Assembly: GCA_014607495.2 (NCBI GenBank)
Contig: CP053175.1
Location: 310,001-374,000 of the forward strand
DNA from: Carposina sasakii
Taxonomy: Eukaryota > Arthropoda > Insecta > Lepidoptera > Carposinidae
DNA length: 64,000 nucleotides
Direction: 5' to 3'
The notes beneath the pieces are model-generated. The model searched no databases. It was not told the origin of the DNA and saw only the letters and a program-made list of their open reading frames with translations. Shown here piece by piece: positions 1-9,870 of the stretch; the stretch's first letter is position 1, and the number at the start of each line of letters is the position of its first letter. The position numbers and the translations under genes are program-made.

Positions 1-152
1 GGGTAGCGCAATATGGTTTCTTTCAAAACTCATATTGCCAAAGATTGGCGATCTATTCCGGTCCGATCCCTTAAACTAATCCTTTTTTACTTTAAATCCA
101 CAACAAATTCCGGATACCAAAACAATTTTCAGATTCCGGTCTGATCCCGTGA

Positions 153-154
<2 letters not shown>
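1..154. other. Unassigned flank left of the LINE
   Basis: No coding signal is visible. A 16-base stretch (GCGCAATATGGTTTCT, from about position 7) recurs in reverse orientation near 5004-5020, so this is probably part of an unnamed dispersed repeat. It ends exactly where the poly(T) run of the LINE begins. Confidence 0.3.
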
Positions 155-231
<77 letters not shown>

Positions 232-2437
232 TTAGGACAACAAACAGTTACACAATACATATATGTAAACAACATTGTATAAAAGAGTAGATAATTGAGT
301 AACCCACTGCGTTGACCACGAACTTAATAAATATACAGAGAGATTTAAAAAAAAGATAACATGTGAATAACATCTAGATAAAACTTACAAAATGAAACTA
401 TTACAAAACAAAGAAAAAGAAAATACACACACATAGTTATTATATTACGTAGAAAATAGAGGCGTTTGCAATTGCAATGCTGCCATGGCATCTTTTCTGT
501 ATGCAGCTGTTGACGTTGTAAATATGTCGATATTGGGAAATGTGTCGTTATAGGTCTGAACCATGCGAAACAGAGGGGCGCGCTTGCCAGCGTTAATTCG
601 GCAGATACCTGTCATGAATAGTCGGTGAGAATACCCCGCACGGGGGTTAGCCGTTCTAGGGACACAATAGCACAGCCTTCTCGTGAGCGGAATACAGTCG
701 TATCTGTTATTACACAAGCCATGCAGAGTCATGGTCTCCAATAATTTACGTCTAGACTGGAGGTCCAACAGGTGAAATTTGGTTAAGAGCTGCGAGTAGG
801 AAATATGATAGCGGTAACATCGGAAGTATGCCGCACGGAGATACTTCTTTTGAACAGCCTCAATTTCGTCAATGTATTTATCATAGTAAGGGTTCCATAT
901 CTGCACAGCATATTCGAGTTGGGAACGAACTAGAGTTTTATATAAGTAGATGTAAGTCAATGGCTTAGTGAATTCAACTCTACTTCTCATAACAAACCCG
1001 TACATCTTAAAGGCCTTATTAATAATATTTTTGATGTGGATGGCAAGGTGCAATTCTGAGTCAAGGGTGACTCCCAGGTCTTTGATGGTCGAAACCCTCT
1101 TCAGGGCTGTGTTGCATATAGTATAAGTGTAACTTCTTACATACTTCTTTTTAGTAAAGGTAATCGATTTACACTTACTCAGACTCAGTTGCAACTTATT
1201 AAGTGCACAATAATTAGAAAAGCAATCTAGGTCTTGCTGAAATTTTTTGTAATCGGTATCAGATTCAATTGTGTGGTAAAGCTTCAGATCGTCAGCGTAC
1301 ATCAAGAAATTACAGAACTTGAAACAATGCTCAATGTCATTGATGAAGAGTATAAACAAAAGTGGGCCGAGGATTGACCCCTGTGGAACTCCAGAAGTAA
1401 CAGGTACACTGCCCGACTCGAAACCACCCATGACTACCCTCTGGGAACGATTTGTAATATATGACACGAACCATCGCCACAAGTTTCCACGAATACCGTT
1501 GTATGCCAATTTTTGTAGGAGAATCAAGTGATCCACCCTATCGAAAGCCTTACGAAAGTCGGTATAGACGGCATCGGTCTGTTTATTGCGGTTCATGCTC
1601 TCAAATAAATAGCTACTATAGGCTAATAAGTTAGTTGTGGTAGATCGACGCTGAACAAATCCATGCTGATGTTGGGAGATGATCCTGTGCAGACTTGGGT
1701 AAATGGCATCATGTACCAATCTCTCGAAGACCTTCGACAGTGCGGGTAGAATTGATATTGGCCGATAATTCTCAACCAGCGCCTTCGAGCCTCCCTTGTG
1801 AACCGGAACTATATTCGCAGCTTTCCAGATGGCGGGGAATACCCCTTCAGCAATGCATCTACGGTAAAGAATACAAAGCGGCTCACCAATGGATAGTCTT
1901 GTATGCCTGAGAAAAACGGGATGTAAACCATCAGAGCCTGCGCCCTTGGTCAAGTCGAGCTTCCGAAGTTGGTCAATAATTAACTTTTTGGACAGCACGA
2001 TGCCAGTCATAACAAGATCAGGCCCCTGAGACGCTGAATCTGGAATGGTAAGATCTTTGGGTATACTAGATGGCTCGAACACTGAGCAGAAAAAGTTGGA
2101 GAACATAGTGCATATGCCATTGGGGTCACAAGTCTGTACACCATTGAAAGATAGTGTTTCAGGTATACGCGAAGAAGATTTTCTATGGGAAATGTATGTC
2201 CAAAAGCGTTTGACGTTATCCTTAATGTCTTCTTCGATAGATTTAATGTAGGACCGGTAACAAGAGGCAGACTCCGATTTAAAACGTTTTCTGTAAACTG
2301 AGAATATTTCGTAATCAGACAGGTTCCCATATTTTTTCCACTTGATCCATGCTTTACTCTTATCTTTGAAGATGTGAACTAGTGCCGGTGTGAACCAAAT
2401 AGGAAACCTTGTAGATCGGGCTTTAACGAAAGTTCTT
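155..2437 (-). mobile_element. 5'-truncated Jockey/CR1-like LINE insertion
   Basis: On the - strand the element runs from about 2437 to the tail at 155. It holds an open reverse transcriptase frame, a short 3' UTR and a tail seen on the + strand as 75 uninterrupted T (155-229). The RT frame stays open upstream of its first methionine to about 2435, where an in-frame TAA follows, so the 5' half (endonuclease, ORF1) is missing. That is the usual product of incomplete target-primed reverse transcription. The long uniform tail and open frame suggest a fairly recent insertion. I could not find a target-site duplication. Confidence 0.85.
445..2106 (-). CDS. Non-LTR retrotransposon reverse transcriptase (partial)
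   Basis: RNA-dependent DNA polymerase of a LINE, which copies element RNA into a nicked chromosomal target. In the 553 residues from the first Met, the RT palm and fingers show: NYRPIS near 113-118; TDFRKAFD near 182-189 with the first catalytic Asp; SGVPQGSILGPLLF near 238-251; and the YADD catalytic box at 270-273. The C-terminal part (about 350-553) carries the Cys/Arg-rich region usual after RT in Jockey/CR1 elements. The same frame stays open upstream to about 2435, adding over 100 residues without a clear start, so the Met at 2106 is only the first in-frame ATG. No AP endonuclease domain remains. Probably not functional alone because of the 5' truncation. The Jockey versus CR1 assignment is uncertain. 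Confidence 0.88.
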   Translation of the reverse strand: MFSNFFCSVFEPSSIPKDLTIPDSASQGPDLVMTGIVLSKKLIIDQLRKLDLTKGAGSDGLHPVFLRHTRLSIGEPLCILYRRCIAEGVFPAIWKAANIVPVHKGGSKALVENYRPISILPALSKVFERLVHDAIYPSLHRIISQHQHGFVQRRSTTTNLLAYSSYLFESMNRNKQTDAVYTDFRKAFDRVDHLILLQKLAYNGIRGNLWRWFVSYITNRSQRVVMGGFESGSVPVTSGVPQGSILGPLLFILFINDIEHCFKFCNFLMYADDLKLYHTIESDTDYKKFQQDLDCFSNYCALNKLQLSLSKCKSITFTKKKYVRSYTYTICNTALKRVSTIKDLGVTLDSELHLAIHIKNIINKAFKMYGFVMRSRVEFTKPLTYIYLYKTLVRSQLEYAVQIWNPYYDKYIDEIEAVQKKYLRAAYFRCYRYHISYSQLLTKFHLLDLQSRRKLLETMTLHGLCNNRYDCIPLTRRLCYCVPRTANPRAGYSHRLFMTGICRINAGKRAPLFRMVQTYNDTFPNIDIFTTSTAAYRKDAMAALQLQTPLFST

Positions 2438-4812
2438 TTTTAATGTGTAAGGTCAGAAAAAAAAGAGGAAATAAAAGAATGAAAATTCTACAAGTTGTTT
2501 TATTGAAGAACGACAAAGTTAAGAAAAATTAAAATAGGAATTAGTAAAATAGTTTCGATCTCTTAGTAAAAATCAACAATCATTCGAAAAACGATATTGT
2601 ATGTGTCTACTGTTTTACTTGATACAGTACTAAAATCATTGAGAAGACACACGGGATCAGAACGGAATACAAAATAAATGAAATATTCATCTAATCCCGC
2701 GACGGGATCGCATAGGAATAAAATTATAAAATTAAATAACACGGATCCTTTGCGGGTTCACTTGCTAGGATCGGAACGGAATAGATCGATTTGGCGTTGG
2801 TTTTACAACGTTTTAACTATACATAGCAGACATAGCAAACAAAATGCTAGAAGCTATCTCCGTAGCAAACGCTACTATTCAAAATATGCTTCCGATGGCT
2901 TTACATCAGAATAACATATTGTCATGTTACTAATGGAACATACAAAATCGCAGACATCAGCTAGTAGCTACATAATCAAATTAGCAGCATCAGATTCCTG
3001 CTGGTCTGAATGTAGTTTTACCCATTAGTTAGCTATCGCCAAATCCCTCGTGTCATGTGCGAAATCCATGGAGCAGATAAAGCAAAGAGGTGGCAAACAG
3101 GTAGAAACACATATTTATGTAGAAAAGAACAATAATAAGAGGAACTATTACTTTCGCACGTACGACGGGCCTAGCGTGGTGACTATGCGCAAAAAACCCC
3201 TATGGCAGTAGCTTTGTGGCGTGTCCTGGGGGAGCCTACTTATGTCTGTATGTGATACAGATAGCATTGGTCATGATAAAAAGGATGAATATAAAAGAAA
3301 GCCTCAAAAGAATGAGTTATGACAGCTAACATGGATGAGTGGAAGAAACACATCTTACGCCGACCCAAAATGAATGGAAACATACATATATACATTAGTC
3401 ACGTCCATTAGACCATTATCCGCAAAGGGATTGGACTGAGGTATGGAAACCTGTTAAACTATTTAAGTCCCATGTGGTATTTGGTGAGCCTACTTCCGCG
3501 TTACACCACAAATATAACAATATAGATTCTTATAAACACAACCTATTAGCGCCAGAGCCTCGTCCGTTTCACTATACTCGTAGCTGTATACTTTACTATG
3601 CTCTGTTGGTCTTGTGTAGTCGAGTTTTGAAATGGAAAAGATAAATAAAAATCTCCTCGGTATATCTACTTCATGGCCATCCAATCCGTGTGAATGTACA
3701 TCAGGGGCCATGTTACTGCGCCATCCACACTAGATACCGTTTTGTGGCAACACTTATTTGTTTCCACAAATCGATAGAAATGGGCGGGTTATTTTGAACG
3801 AGTTAGTGCTACAACTGCATTATTGGTAACTTTAATTTAAGTGCTAGCTGTATATACCATTAATACTTAATATATAGGTATCACATTTGTGTCTAGATGA
3901 CCGAAACTTTTGACATAGTTCCCTAAGCATTTGATCCATACATTATTGTCTTTGAGACTATAAGTAATGTCAGGAGGCTCTTGGCTGTTGCTCTGAGTAT
4001 ATTTTTCCCATATTATAATCGTCTCGCTTCCTATCTGTCCCAAGGGCACGTATTTTTTTTCTGAATGCTTCATTACCTGCATCATTCCAGTTCATTCGAT
4101 ACTCCACTCATCTGTATAATCTGCCTTTTATTTGAAAACAATTTACTTAATTAAATTTATATACAGGGTGTAACACATCCCTTGTGCCTGAGTTATTTAG
4201 GAATTCCTCAAATCTATTACTATTCCTTTATAGTCAAGAATTAGAATTGGTTATTATTTCATCAGTGTCAAAATAACGGTTCCGTTTGACTTCTTTTACT
4301 GGTTTAAAGTGTGAAAAATGCACAATTCTGCCCAACCACTTTGGGAAATAATGAGACTGACTATATGTATGTACGTATACTAATATAGACATATTCACAT
4401 GGCTGTGTTCAAAAAATGAACTAGCCCGAGTATTATGAAGTCACTCAAATAAATTAGATCACGACAAATGAGTATAAAAATACGAATTTAACTATAGGTA
4501 TCTAATAACCTTGTAATTTTCTTCAAAACCAGTGACTACAAAAACTTATGAATTTCCCTGTCACCCCCCAACCTACCCTAACCTTCCTCACGCATGACAA
4601 ACTACCCTTGCTATTGGCAGCTGGCAGTCCGCCAAACTGGCCTGTCATTTGCATCAGAGTCCGTTAATTATTGCTCAGCTGATGCGCTTAATGCGCCGAT
4701 TATGCATTATTGGAAATTTCATGATAATTATTAAACCAAAATGTACTGCTTTACAGTAATTTATTTTCATAGCGATACATTATGTACATACAGATGCATT
4801 GATTGCATATGC
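2438..4812. other. Repeat-rich non-coding stretch
   Basis: No exon is recognised. It contains a fragment of the 'gtggtgactatgggcaaaa' dispersed repeat (3168-3240), an RTE-type LINE 3' remnant (3293-3385), and a piece near 3480-3600 ('gcgccagagcctcgtccgt') shared with 15745-15790 and 59660-59710. The rest is plain AT-rich DNA. Confidence 0.4.
3293..3385 (+). pseudogene. RTE-type LINE 3' remnant
   Basis: A short degenerate stretch whose translation ends like the C-terminus of RTE-clade LINEs: a DEWKK motif, then the RRPK region close to the terminal stop. It resembles the longer copy at 62995-63418. Too short and decayed to code for anything. Confidence 0.45.
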
Positions 4813-4905
4813 GGTGATAGCTAATGGTTAGACGTGCATCTTTCAGTCGAAAGACGTAAGTTTGATCCCAGTCACGGGCCTGTACCACTGAATTTATTTC
4901 ATGTT
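4813..4905 (+). repeat. SINE family C, head fragment
   Basis: A tRNA-like head (GGTGATAGCTAATGGTTAGA as box A, TTTGATCCCAGTC as degenerate box B), then 'ggcctgtaccactgaatttatttcatg'. Related copies lie at 59780-60138 (-), 34235-34475 (-), 18853-19150 (-), 51409-51640 (+), 44040-44135 (-) and 45325-45400 (+). Confidence 0.6.
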
Positions 4906-5303
4906 CAACATTATAAAATTGTCACTTTATACCCGAGGAGCTTTGGCGTCAGGCAGGTAGTCGGCCGTAAAACAAACGCGAAATCCTTAGTAAGGTGAGT
5001 TACAAAAGAAACCATATTGCGCTGATCCCGTGGCGCATAACGGAGCCCGATAGACAGACAGAATCGCCTCTGAGTTTTCGGAAAGTGATGCAGATGTATT
5101 TCTGTGAAGACCCGCATCAGCATGATCTTCACACCTCTTTTACTGCATTGATTTTCACGATATTCTTAACCTAAATCTATGCCGAAATCATTCACAAACT
5201 AAATACCCTCAAAAGAACTTAATGGTACTTATGTGGTATGATATGACGTAGATTAAGTGTTTTTTATTCCCAGCATGACAATTCTAGTAAATCTTCCAGT
5301 TGT

Positions 5304-5335
5304 AAATATTCACACACTACACAACACATTAACCT
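5304..5335 (-). repeat. SINE family A, tail part split by the LTR element
   Basis: The sequence up to 'cacattaacct' is the 3' end of SINE A in reverse orientation. It continues at 9871 ('cctagtccc...') on the other side of the LTR retrotransposon. The uninterrupted copy at 48925-49155 shows the joined form 'cacattaacctagtccc', which proves the insertion point and gives a visible CCT duplication. Confidence 0.85.
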
Positions 5336-5749
5336 TGTAGTGGTTGGGTAACCTGGTATTGCACCACTACGTTAGAGTTTCGGGAAGACGAGTAAAAGTC
5401 ACCGTTGAGCGTTAGGAAACGAATCATGTTTTATTACAGACACCGGGCTATATATATACAGAACAGAACAGTAAAAAATAGGGATGCCTAGAAAGTTCGG
5501 AGTACAAAGGATATATATACAATCAAGACAGTGTAAAAAAGAAAGTTCAAATAACAAAGAATAAAAAGGTAACTACAATAGATAACGGGCGCGCAGATGA
5601 CGACGCGCGGGGTACGAGGATCGCAGGCAGGCCGTTGTTGTTGCTGGTTTATTGGCAATCCCCATATCACTCCCCAATGACGACGCGCGGGGTACGAGGA
5701 TCGCAGGCAGGCCGTTGTTTTTGCTGGTTTACTGGCAATCCCCATATCA
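5336..5749 (-). repeat. 3' LTR of the gypsy element
   Basis: On the + strand it starts TGTAGTGGTTGG and ends CCCCATATCA; read along the element it is TGATATGG...CTACA, with the usual TG/CA ends. It contains a TATATATATA run and, at the U3 start, an 80-bp unit present twice (5597-5676 and 5677-5749). Confidence 0.92.
5597..5749 (-). repeat. 80-bp tandem duplication at U3 start (3' LTR)
   Basis: The unit starts ATGACGACGCGCGGGG at 5597 and again at 5677. In element orientation each unit begins with a purine run followed by TGATATGGGGATTGCC, so the inner copy repeats the PPT/U3 junction. The same duplication is in the other LTR, from 9720 and 9800. Confidence 0.85.
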
Positions 5750-5758
5750 CTCCCCCTC
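5750..5758 (-). other. Polypurine tract of the gypsy element
   Basis: On the - strand this reads GAGGGGGAG directly before the LTR start TGATATGG. That is the expected primer site for plus-strand DNA synthesis. It overlaps the Pol stop codon (TGA at 5757-5759). Confidence 0.75.
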
Positions 5759-8700
5759 AAGCGAAGCGTAAATTTTTCTTGACTGTTCTGCCTGCCCTCG
5801 TGACGTAAGACTCCTTCAATGCTGTTGCTAGGGCAGGCTTGGTACTTGTAACTGCTTGAGGTAATGGTGGGGTTGGCGTGATGTTGGTGATGTTGCTGTC
5901 TTGATTTATCTGCGGCGGTGTCCCGGTTGATTGATTTTCTTCGCTGTAGATGTATGCCGGCTTAAGTCTCTCTATTGTGACGACTGTAGTACGCGTAGGT
6001 AGCTGGATCTTGAAGTACTTTTCATGACGATGTAGAACTTCGTAGGGCCCGTCATATGGCGGTGTCAACGGAGGTCGTACGGTGTCATTGCGTACGAAAA
6101 CATGACTACAGGTAGCGAGATCCTTGTGTACGAACATTTTGGGTTTGGTTGCACTCGCTCTCGTTGTAGGGCTCAGTGAGTGCATCGCTTCGCTGAGCTG
6201 TGTGACGAAATCTGCATCTTCAATTTTCGACTGTGTAGGTACGAATAAATCAGATGGTAGTCGTAGCGTAGATCCGTAGGTCATCAAGGCAGGGCTGAGA
6301 TTATTGTCTCGTAGTGCTGTACGCAGTCCCAGTAGAACGGTAGGTAGCTCGTCGGACCAGTGCGTCGTGTTGCCTCGTGCCATCAGAGACGCTTTCATGG
6401 TGCGGTGCCAGCGCTCGACGAGTCCGTTCGATTGTGGATGGAATGCTGTGGTACGTATTCTCGTGATGCCCAGTTTCTTCAGAAGCGAGTTGAATAGTGC
6501 TGACTCGAACTGTCGACCTTGATCCGTTGTTATGCGAAGCGGACATCCAAATCTCGTGATCCAGTTTTCATAAAGTGCTTTGGCGACGGCGTCAGCTGTT
6601 ATGTCGCGTACTGGTACAGCTTCTGGCCACTTGGTACAACGGTCGATCATCGTGACGATATAGCGGTATTCATTTGATACTCGTAGCGGACCGACTATAT
6701 CGATGTGTAGGTGTTCAAATCGCTGTGACTCGGGAAACGTGCCGATAGCTGGCATTACGTGGCGTTGAATTTTTGCTCGCTGGCAGGTAATGCAGGCTTT
6801 TGTCCAGTCTCCCACCTCTTTGTTCATCGACGGCCAAAAGAATCTGGTCGCCATCTGTTTACGCATTGTCTTGGTACCTGGGTGACAAATATCATGTTGC
6901 GCTTTGAATGCGGCATACCGATATTTGAGCGGTAAATATGGGCGAGGCGATGCCATTGTGTTCTCGCACGTGATGGGTCGTTTATTGCCAGGCAGGGTAA
7001 TTTCGACGAATTTTAGGTTTGATTGCAGTTTTAATTGTTGAAGCTCGCTGTCATTGTGTTGGTCGTCGGGTAAATTCGTGTAGTCGATGTAGCTCGGACA
7101 ATGAATTTCTTCGATGCGGGAAAGTGCATCCGCTACTGCATTTTCTTCGCCTTGTATGTACTGTATGCTCGAACAAAATTGACTGATGAAGTGTAGCTGT
7201 CGTTCTCGTCGTGGTGTGTCGCTGCTGCTTGATGATCTTGTTAGCGCATGAGTTAGAGGTTTGTGATCGGTGAATATGATGACCTCGTTGCCCTCTATTA
7301 GTCGGCGAAAGTGTTTGACAGCTGTGTAGATCGCTAATAGTTCGCGATCGTACACACTGTAGCGGCGTTGCGTAGGACTCATTGCTTTGGAGTAGAAAGC
7401 TAGTGGCTTCCATACACCATCAACTTGCTGCTGTAGAACGGCTCCCATACTGTGGTCGGATGCGTCAGTCATTATCTTGAGAGTTGCGCCGAGGACGGGA
7501 AATGTTAGTGTGGTTGCTTTCAGAATGCTTTGGCGGCAATTTTCGAATGCAATTTCGGCTTCGTTCGTCCATTCTATAGGCGTTTTATCGTTTTTCTTCC
7601 TGTTGTGTAGATATTTATTCAACTCGTATTGCATCTCGGCTTGACGTGGTAGGCAGTCGCGGTAGAAATTGAGCATGCCTAGAAATCTTCTCATCTCGTG
7701 TACTGTCTTCGGTTTCGGATATGTAGATATAGCTTGTACGCGATCTTGTGTCGGGTTGATGCCGTGTTGCGAAACTTCGTAGCCGAGGAAGTTGATAGTA
7801 GCTTTCCCAAACTCGCATTTGTCTACGTTCAAAGACACGCCGTAGGTATTTAGGCGGTCGAGTACGGTGCGCAGATGCTCTTTGTGTTGCTCCTCGTTCT
7901 CAGAGTAAACGAGTACGTCGTCCACGAAGCAAAATACATTGTCGACTCCTCGTAGTACTTCGTGCATGAGACGTTGAAAGGTTTGCGATGCGTTTCGTAG
8001 CCCAAATGTCATGTAGTTGAATTCAAACAAGCCAAATGGAGTGATAATGGCTGTTTTCTGCGCATCTTCTTGTGACATTGGTATCCAATAGTAGGCCATC
8101 TTAAGATCGAGTTTGGTGAAGATTTTGTTATTGTGTAGTTGATAAGTGAAGTCTTGTATGCGTGGTATCGGATATCGGTCTGGCTGTGTGACTGCATTTA
8201 ATCGACGATAATCCCCGCATACACGTAGTCCGCCATCCTTCTTCTTTACGATGTGCATAGGACTCGCCCATGGGCTTTTCGACGGCTTGCAGATGCCCAT
8301 CTCGATCATGCGCTCGAACTCTGCTTTTGCGGCTTTGTACTTGTCAGGCGCTAGCGGGCGCGGTCTGGCGGAAAGCGGCGGTCCCGTGGTCTGTATGTGG
8401 TGTGTGACGTCATGCTTAGGCGGTGCGTTGGTTGACATCGGCCTCAGTACATCGGGAAATTGCTTGAGAATGTCGTGATATGTTTGCTCGCTGCTGACCA
8501 TATACACGGCTTCTTGTTGCGTTGTGATCCGTATCGCGTCGATTGATAACTCGGTGAGTTTGTCGATGAGTTTTCTTCGATGTAGGTCAACCAGTAACTT
8601 GTAGTGTCGTAGGAAATCTGCTCCCAGTATCGATGTTTTGACGTCGGCGACGATGAATGTCCAGCGAAAGTCGCGTCGTAGCCCCAAGTTTAGTCTTAAA

Positions 8701-9269
8701 TGTTTTTCGCCGTAGGTGCTGATCGGTGTGTTATTCGCGGCGTATAAAGTGTAGGCGCTCGCTGTAGGCTTCTTATTTTTGTGATTAGCGAGCACAGATA
8801 TTTCTGCGCCTGTGTCGACGAGGAAACGTTCTCGCGTATTCATATCGAAGACACATAGGCGGTTGCTTGCCGGTGATGTATTCACGCTGGCCACGGTCGG
8901 AGTCGTTTTAGTTTGCGTGGCGGCGGCAGCTGCTGGCTTGTACGGCGTAGTGCGTCGCGTGTGCGAATTGTGACTCGGTCGGCGATATCCCTTGCGATCT
9001 TGTCGGTTTGCGGCTTCCTTGCGTAGCTCGGCGAGTTCGGCGGTAAGATACTGGACTTGTTGTGCTAGCCGTAGGCAGGCTTCTTCCTTGGCGGACAGTG
9101 TGCTAGTAGCTGGGATGGTCGATGCTGCTCTTCTATGTAGCGTTTCGTCGGCCATCATCATAGCGTGCACGTAGGGTGATGATTCGTGGCTCGTTGGTGT
9201 TGGCATGGTGCGCGCGTGGGAGGGAAACTGGTTGTTCCAGCGCACCATCTTGCGTGAAGGGTCTTCCAT
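5757..9269 (-). CDS. pol: Ty3/gypsy Pol polyprotein
   Basis: Intact 1170-aa Pol with domains in the Ty3 order: aspartic protease (DTGAE at 152-156); reverse transcriptase (about 310-510; FVDD at 448-451 where most families have YIDD or YVDD); RNase H (TDAS at 601-604, the Glu of DRELL, TDHK near 667, DALS near 714); integrase with an H2C2 zinc finger (His792, His796, Cys826, Cys829); integrase core D857, D916 and E952; and a GPY motif at 1074-1076. Residues 1-140 are not protease. They hold a short coiled-coil-like stretch (about 60-90) and a basic Ser/Thr/Ala-rich linker, as found near a Gag C-terminus, but no capsid homology or zinc knuckle is visible. The element probably needs Gag in trans. 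No stop or frameshift interrupts the frame. Confidence 0.93.
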   Translation of the reverse strand: MEDPSRKMVRWNNQFPSHARTMPTPTSHESSPYVHAMMMADETLHRRAASTIPATSTLSAKEEACLRLAQQVQYLTAELAELRKEAANRQDRKGYRRPSHNSHTRRTTPYKPAAAAATQTKTTPTVASVNTSPASNRLCVFDMNTRERFLVDTGAEISVLANHKNKKPTASAYTLYAANNTPISTYGEKHLRLNLGLRRDFRWTFIVADVKTSILGADFLRHYKLLVDLHRRKLIDKLTELSIDAIRITTQQEAVYMVSSEQTYHDILKQFPDVLRPMSTNAPPKHDVTHHIQTTGPPLSARPRPLAPDKYKAAKAEFERMIEMGICKPSKSPWASPMHIVKKKDGGLRVCGDYRRLNAVTQPDRYPIPRIQDFTYQLHNNKIFTKLDLKMAYYWIPMSQEDAQKTAIITPFGLFEFNYMTFGLRNASQTFQRLMHEVLRGVDNVFCFVDDVLVYSENEEQHKEHLRTVLDRLNTYGVSLNVDKCEFGKATINFLGYEVSQHGINPTQDRVQAISTYPKPKTVHEMRRFLGMLNFYRDCLPRQAEMQYELNKYLHNRKKNDKTPIEWTNEAEIAFENCRQSILKATTLTFPVLGATLKIMTDASDHSMGAVLQQQVDGVWKPLAFYSKAMSPTQRRYSVYDRELLAIYTAVKHFRRLIEGNEVIIFTDHKPLTHALTRSSSSSDTPRRERQLHFISQFCSSIQYIQGEENAVADALSRIEEIHCPSYIDYTNLPDDQHNDSELQQLKLQSNLKFVEITLPGNKRPITCENTMASPRPYLPLKYRYAAFKAQHDICHPGTKTMRKQMATRFFWPSMNKEVGDWTKACITCQRAKIQRHVMPAIGTFPESQRFEHLHIDIVGPLRVSNEYRYIVTMIDRCTKWPEAVPVRDITADAVAKALYENWITRFGCPLRITTDQGRQFESALFNSLLKKLGITRIRTTAFHPQSNGLVERWHRTMKASLMARGNTTHWSDELPTVLLGLRTALRDNNLSPALMTYGSTLRLPSDLFVPTQSKIEDADFVTQLSEAMHSLSPTTRASATKPKMFVHKDLATCSHVFVRNDTVRPPLTPPYDGPYEVLHRHEKYFKIQLPTRTTVVTIERLKPAYIYSEENQSTGTPPQINQDSNITNITPTPPLPQAVTSTKPALATALKESYVTRAGRTVKKNLRFA

Positions 9270-9458
9270 GGCGTGTGTCTGTGAGACGTGAACTCGTGGC
9301 AGCTGGATAGATTTCTTCTCCCAGGCTCCAGGCTGCTGATGAGTGTGCCAGTCGTCTTCTTCGTGCTGCGTGCGGTTGCGTGCAGCTTCTTCAGCGCCGA
9401 TTGGTTGTGGCTTCTTCAGCTTGCGGTTGCGTGTTTTTCTTCAGTCGGGGTCACCAAT
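9270..9458 (-). other. Short leader between 5' LTR and Pol
   Basis: These 189 bases are all that lies between the 5' LTR and the Pol start. In a full CsRn1-type element the Gag gene of roughly 0.8-1 kb would lie here or upstream in frame. The + strand shows a locally repeated 'gcggttgcgtg' and 'cttcttcag' motif (9365-9440), which may mark the deletion scar. Confidence 0.5.
9444..9456 (-). other. Primer-binding site, tRNA-Trp type
   Basis: On the - strand it reads TGGTGACCCCGAC, complementary to the 3' end (...GTCGGGGTCACCA) of eukaryotic tRNA-Trp. It lies two bases from the 5' LTR. tRNA-Trp priming is known for the CsRn1 clade. Confidence 0.75.
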
Positions 9459-9870
9459 TGTAGTGGTTGGGTAACCTGGTATTGCACCACTACGTTAGAG
9501 TTTCGGGAAGACGAGTAAAAGTCACCATTGAGCGTTAGGAAACGAATCATGTTTTATTACAGACACCGGGCTATATATATACAGAACAGAACAGTAAAAA
9601 ATAGGGATGCCTAGAAAGTTCGGAGTACAAAGGATATATATACAAACAAGACAGTGTAAAAAAGAAAGTTCAAATAACAAAGAATAAAAAGGTAACTACA
9701 ATAGATAACGGGCGCGCAGATGACGACGCGCGGGGTACGAGGATCGCAGGCAGGCCGTTGTTGTTGCTGGTTTATTGGCAATCCCCATATCACTCCCCAA
9801 TGACGACGCGCGGGGTACGAGGATCGCAGGCAGGCCGTTGTTTTTGCTGGTTTACTGGCAATCCCCATAT
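9459..9870 (-). repeat. 5' LTR of the gypsy element
   Basis: It matches 5336-5747 over 412 bases with two substitutions and carries the same 80-bp duplication (units from 9720 and 9800). The outer end reads CCCCATAT then CCTAGTCCC of the SINE. The terminal CA seen in the other LTR is absent, so the exact end and duplication length (3 bp visible) are slightly uncertain. Confidence 0.92.

Larger units (their letters stand above)
5336..9870 (-). mobile_element. Ty3/gypsy (CsRn1/Kabuki-like) LTR retrotransposon
   Basis: Complete by its ends: two LTRs in direct orientation, a primer-binding site matching tRNA-Trp, a Pol frame on the - strand, and a polypurine tract overlapping the Pol stop. The LTRs differ at two positions over 412 bases ('accgttg'/'accattg' and 'acaatcaa'/'acaaacaa'), so the insertion is young. 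The whole element is about 4.5 kb, short for the clade. The missing part is Gag: only 189 bp separate the 5' LTR from the Pol start, and the first 140 residues of Pol hold at most a Gag remnant. It is inserted in an older SINE A copy. The clade call rests on the tRNA-Trp primer and RT style, not on a phylogeny. Confidence 0.92.

Noticed and set aside
2007..2330. A separate 107-aa - strand ORF upstream of the RT.
   Set aside because: The true RT frame is open through the same bases in another frame and gives LINE-like sequence.
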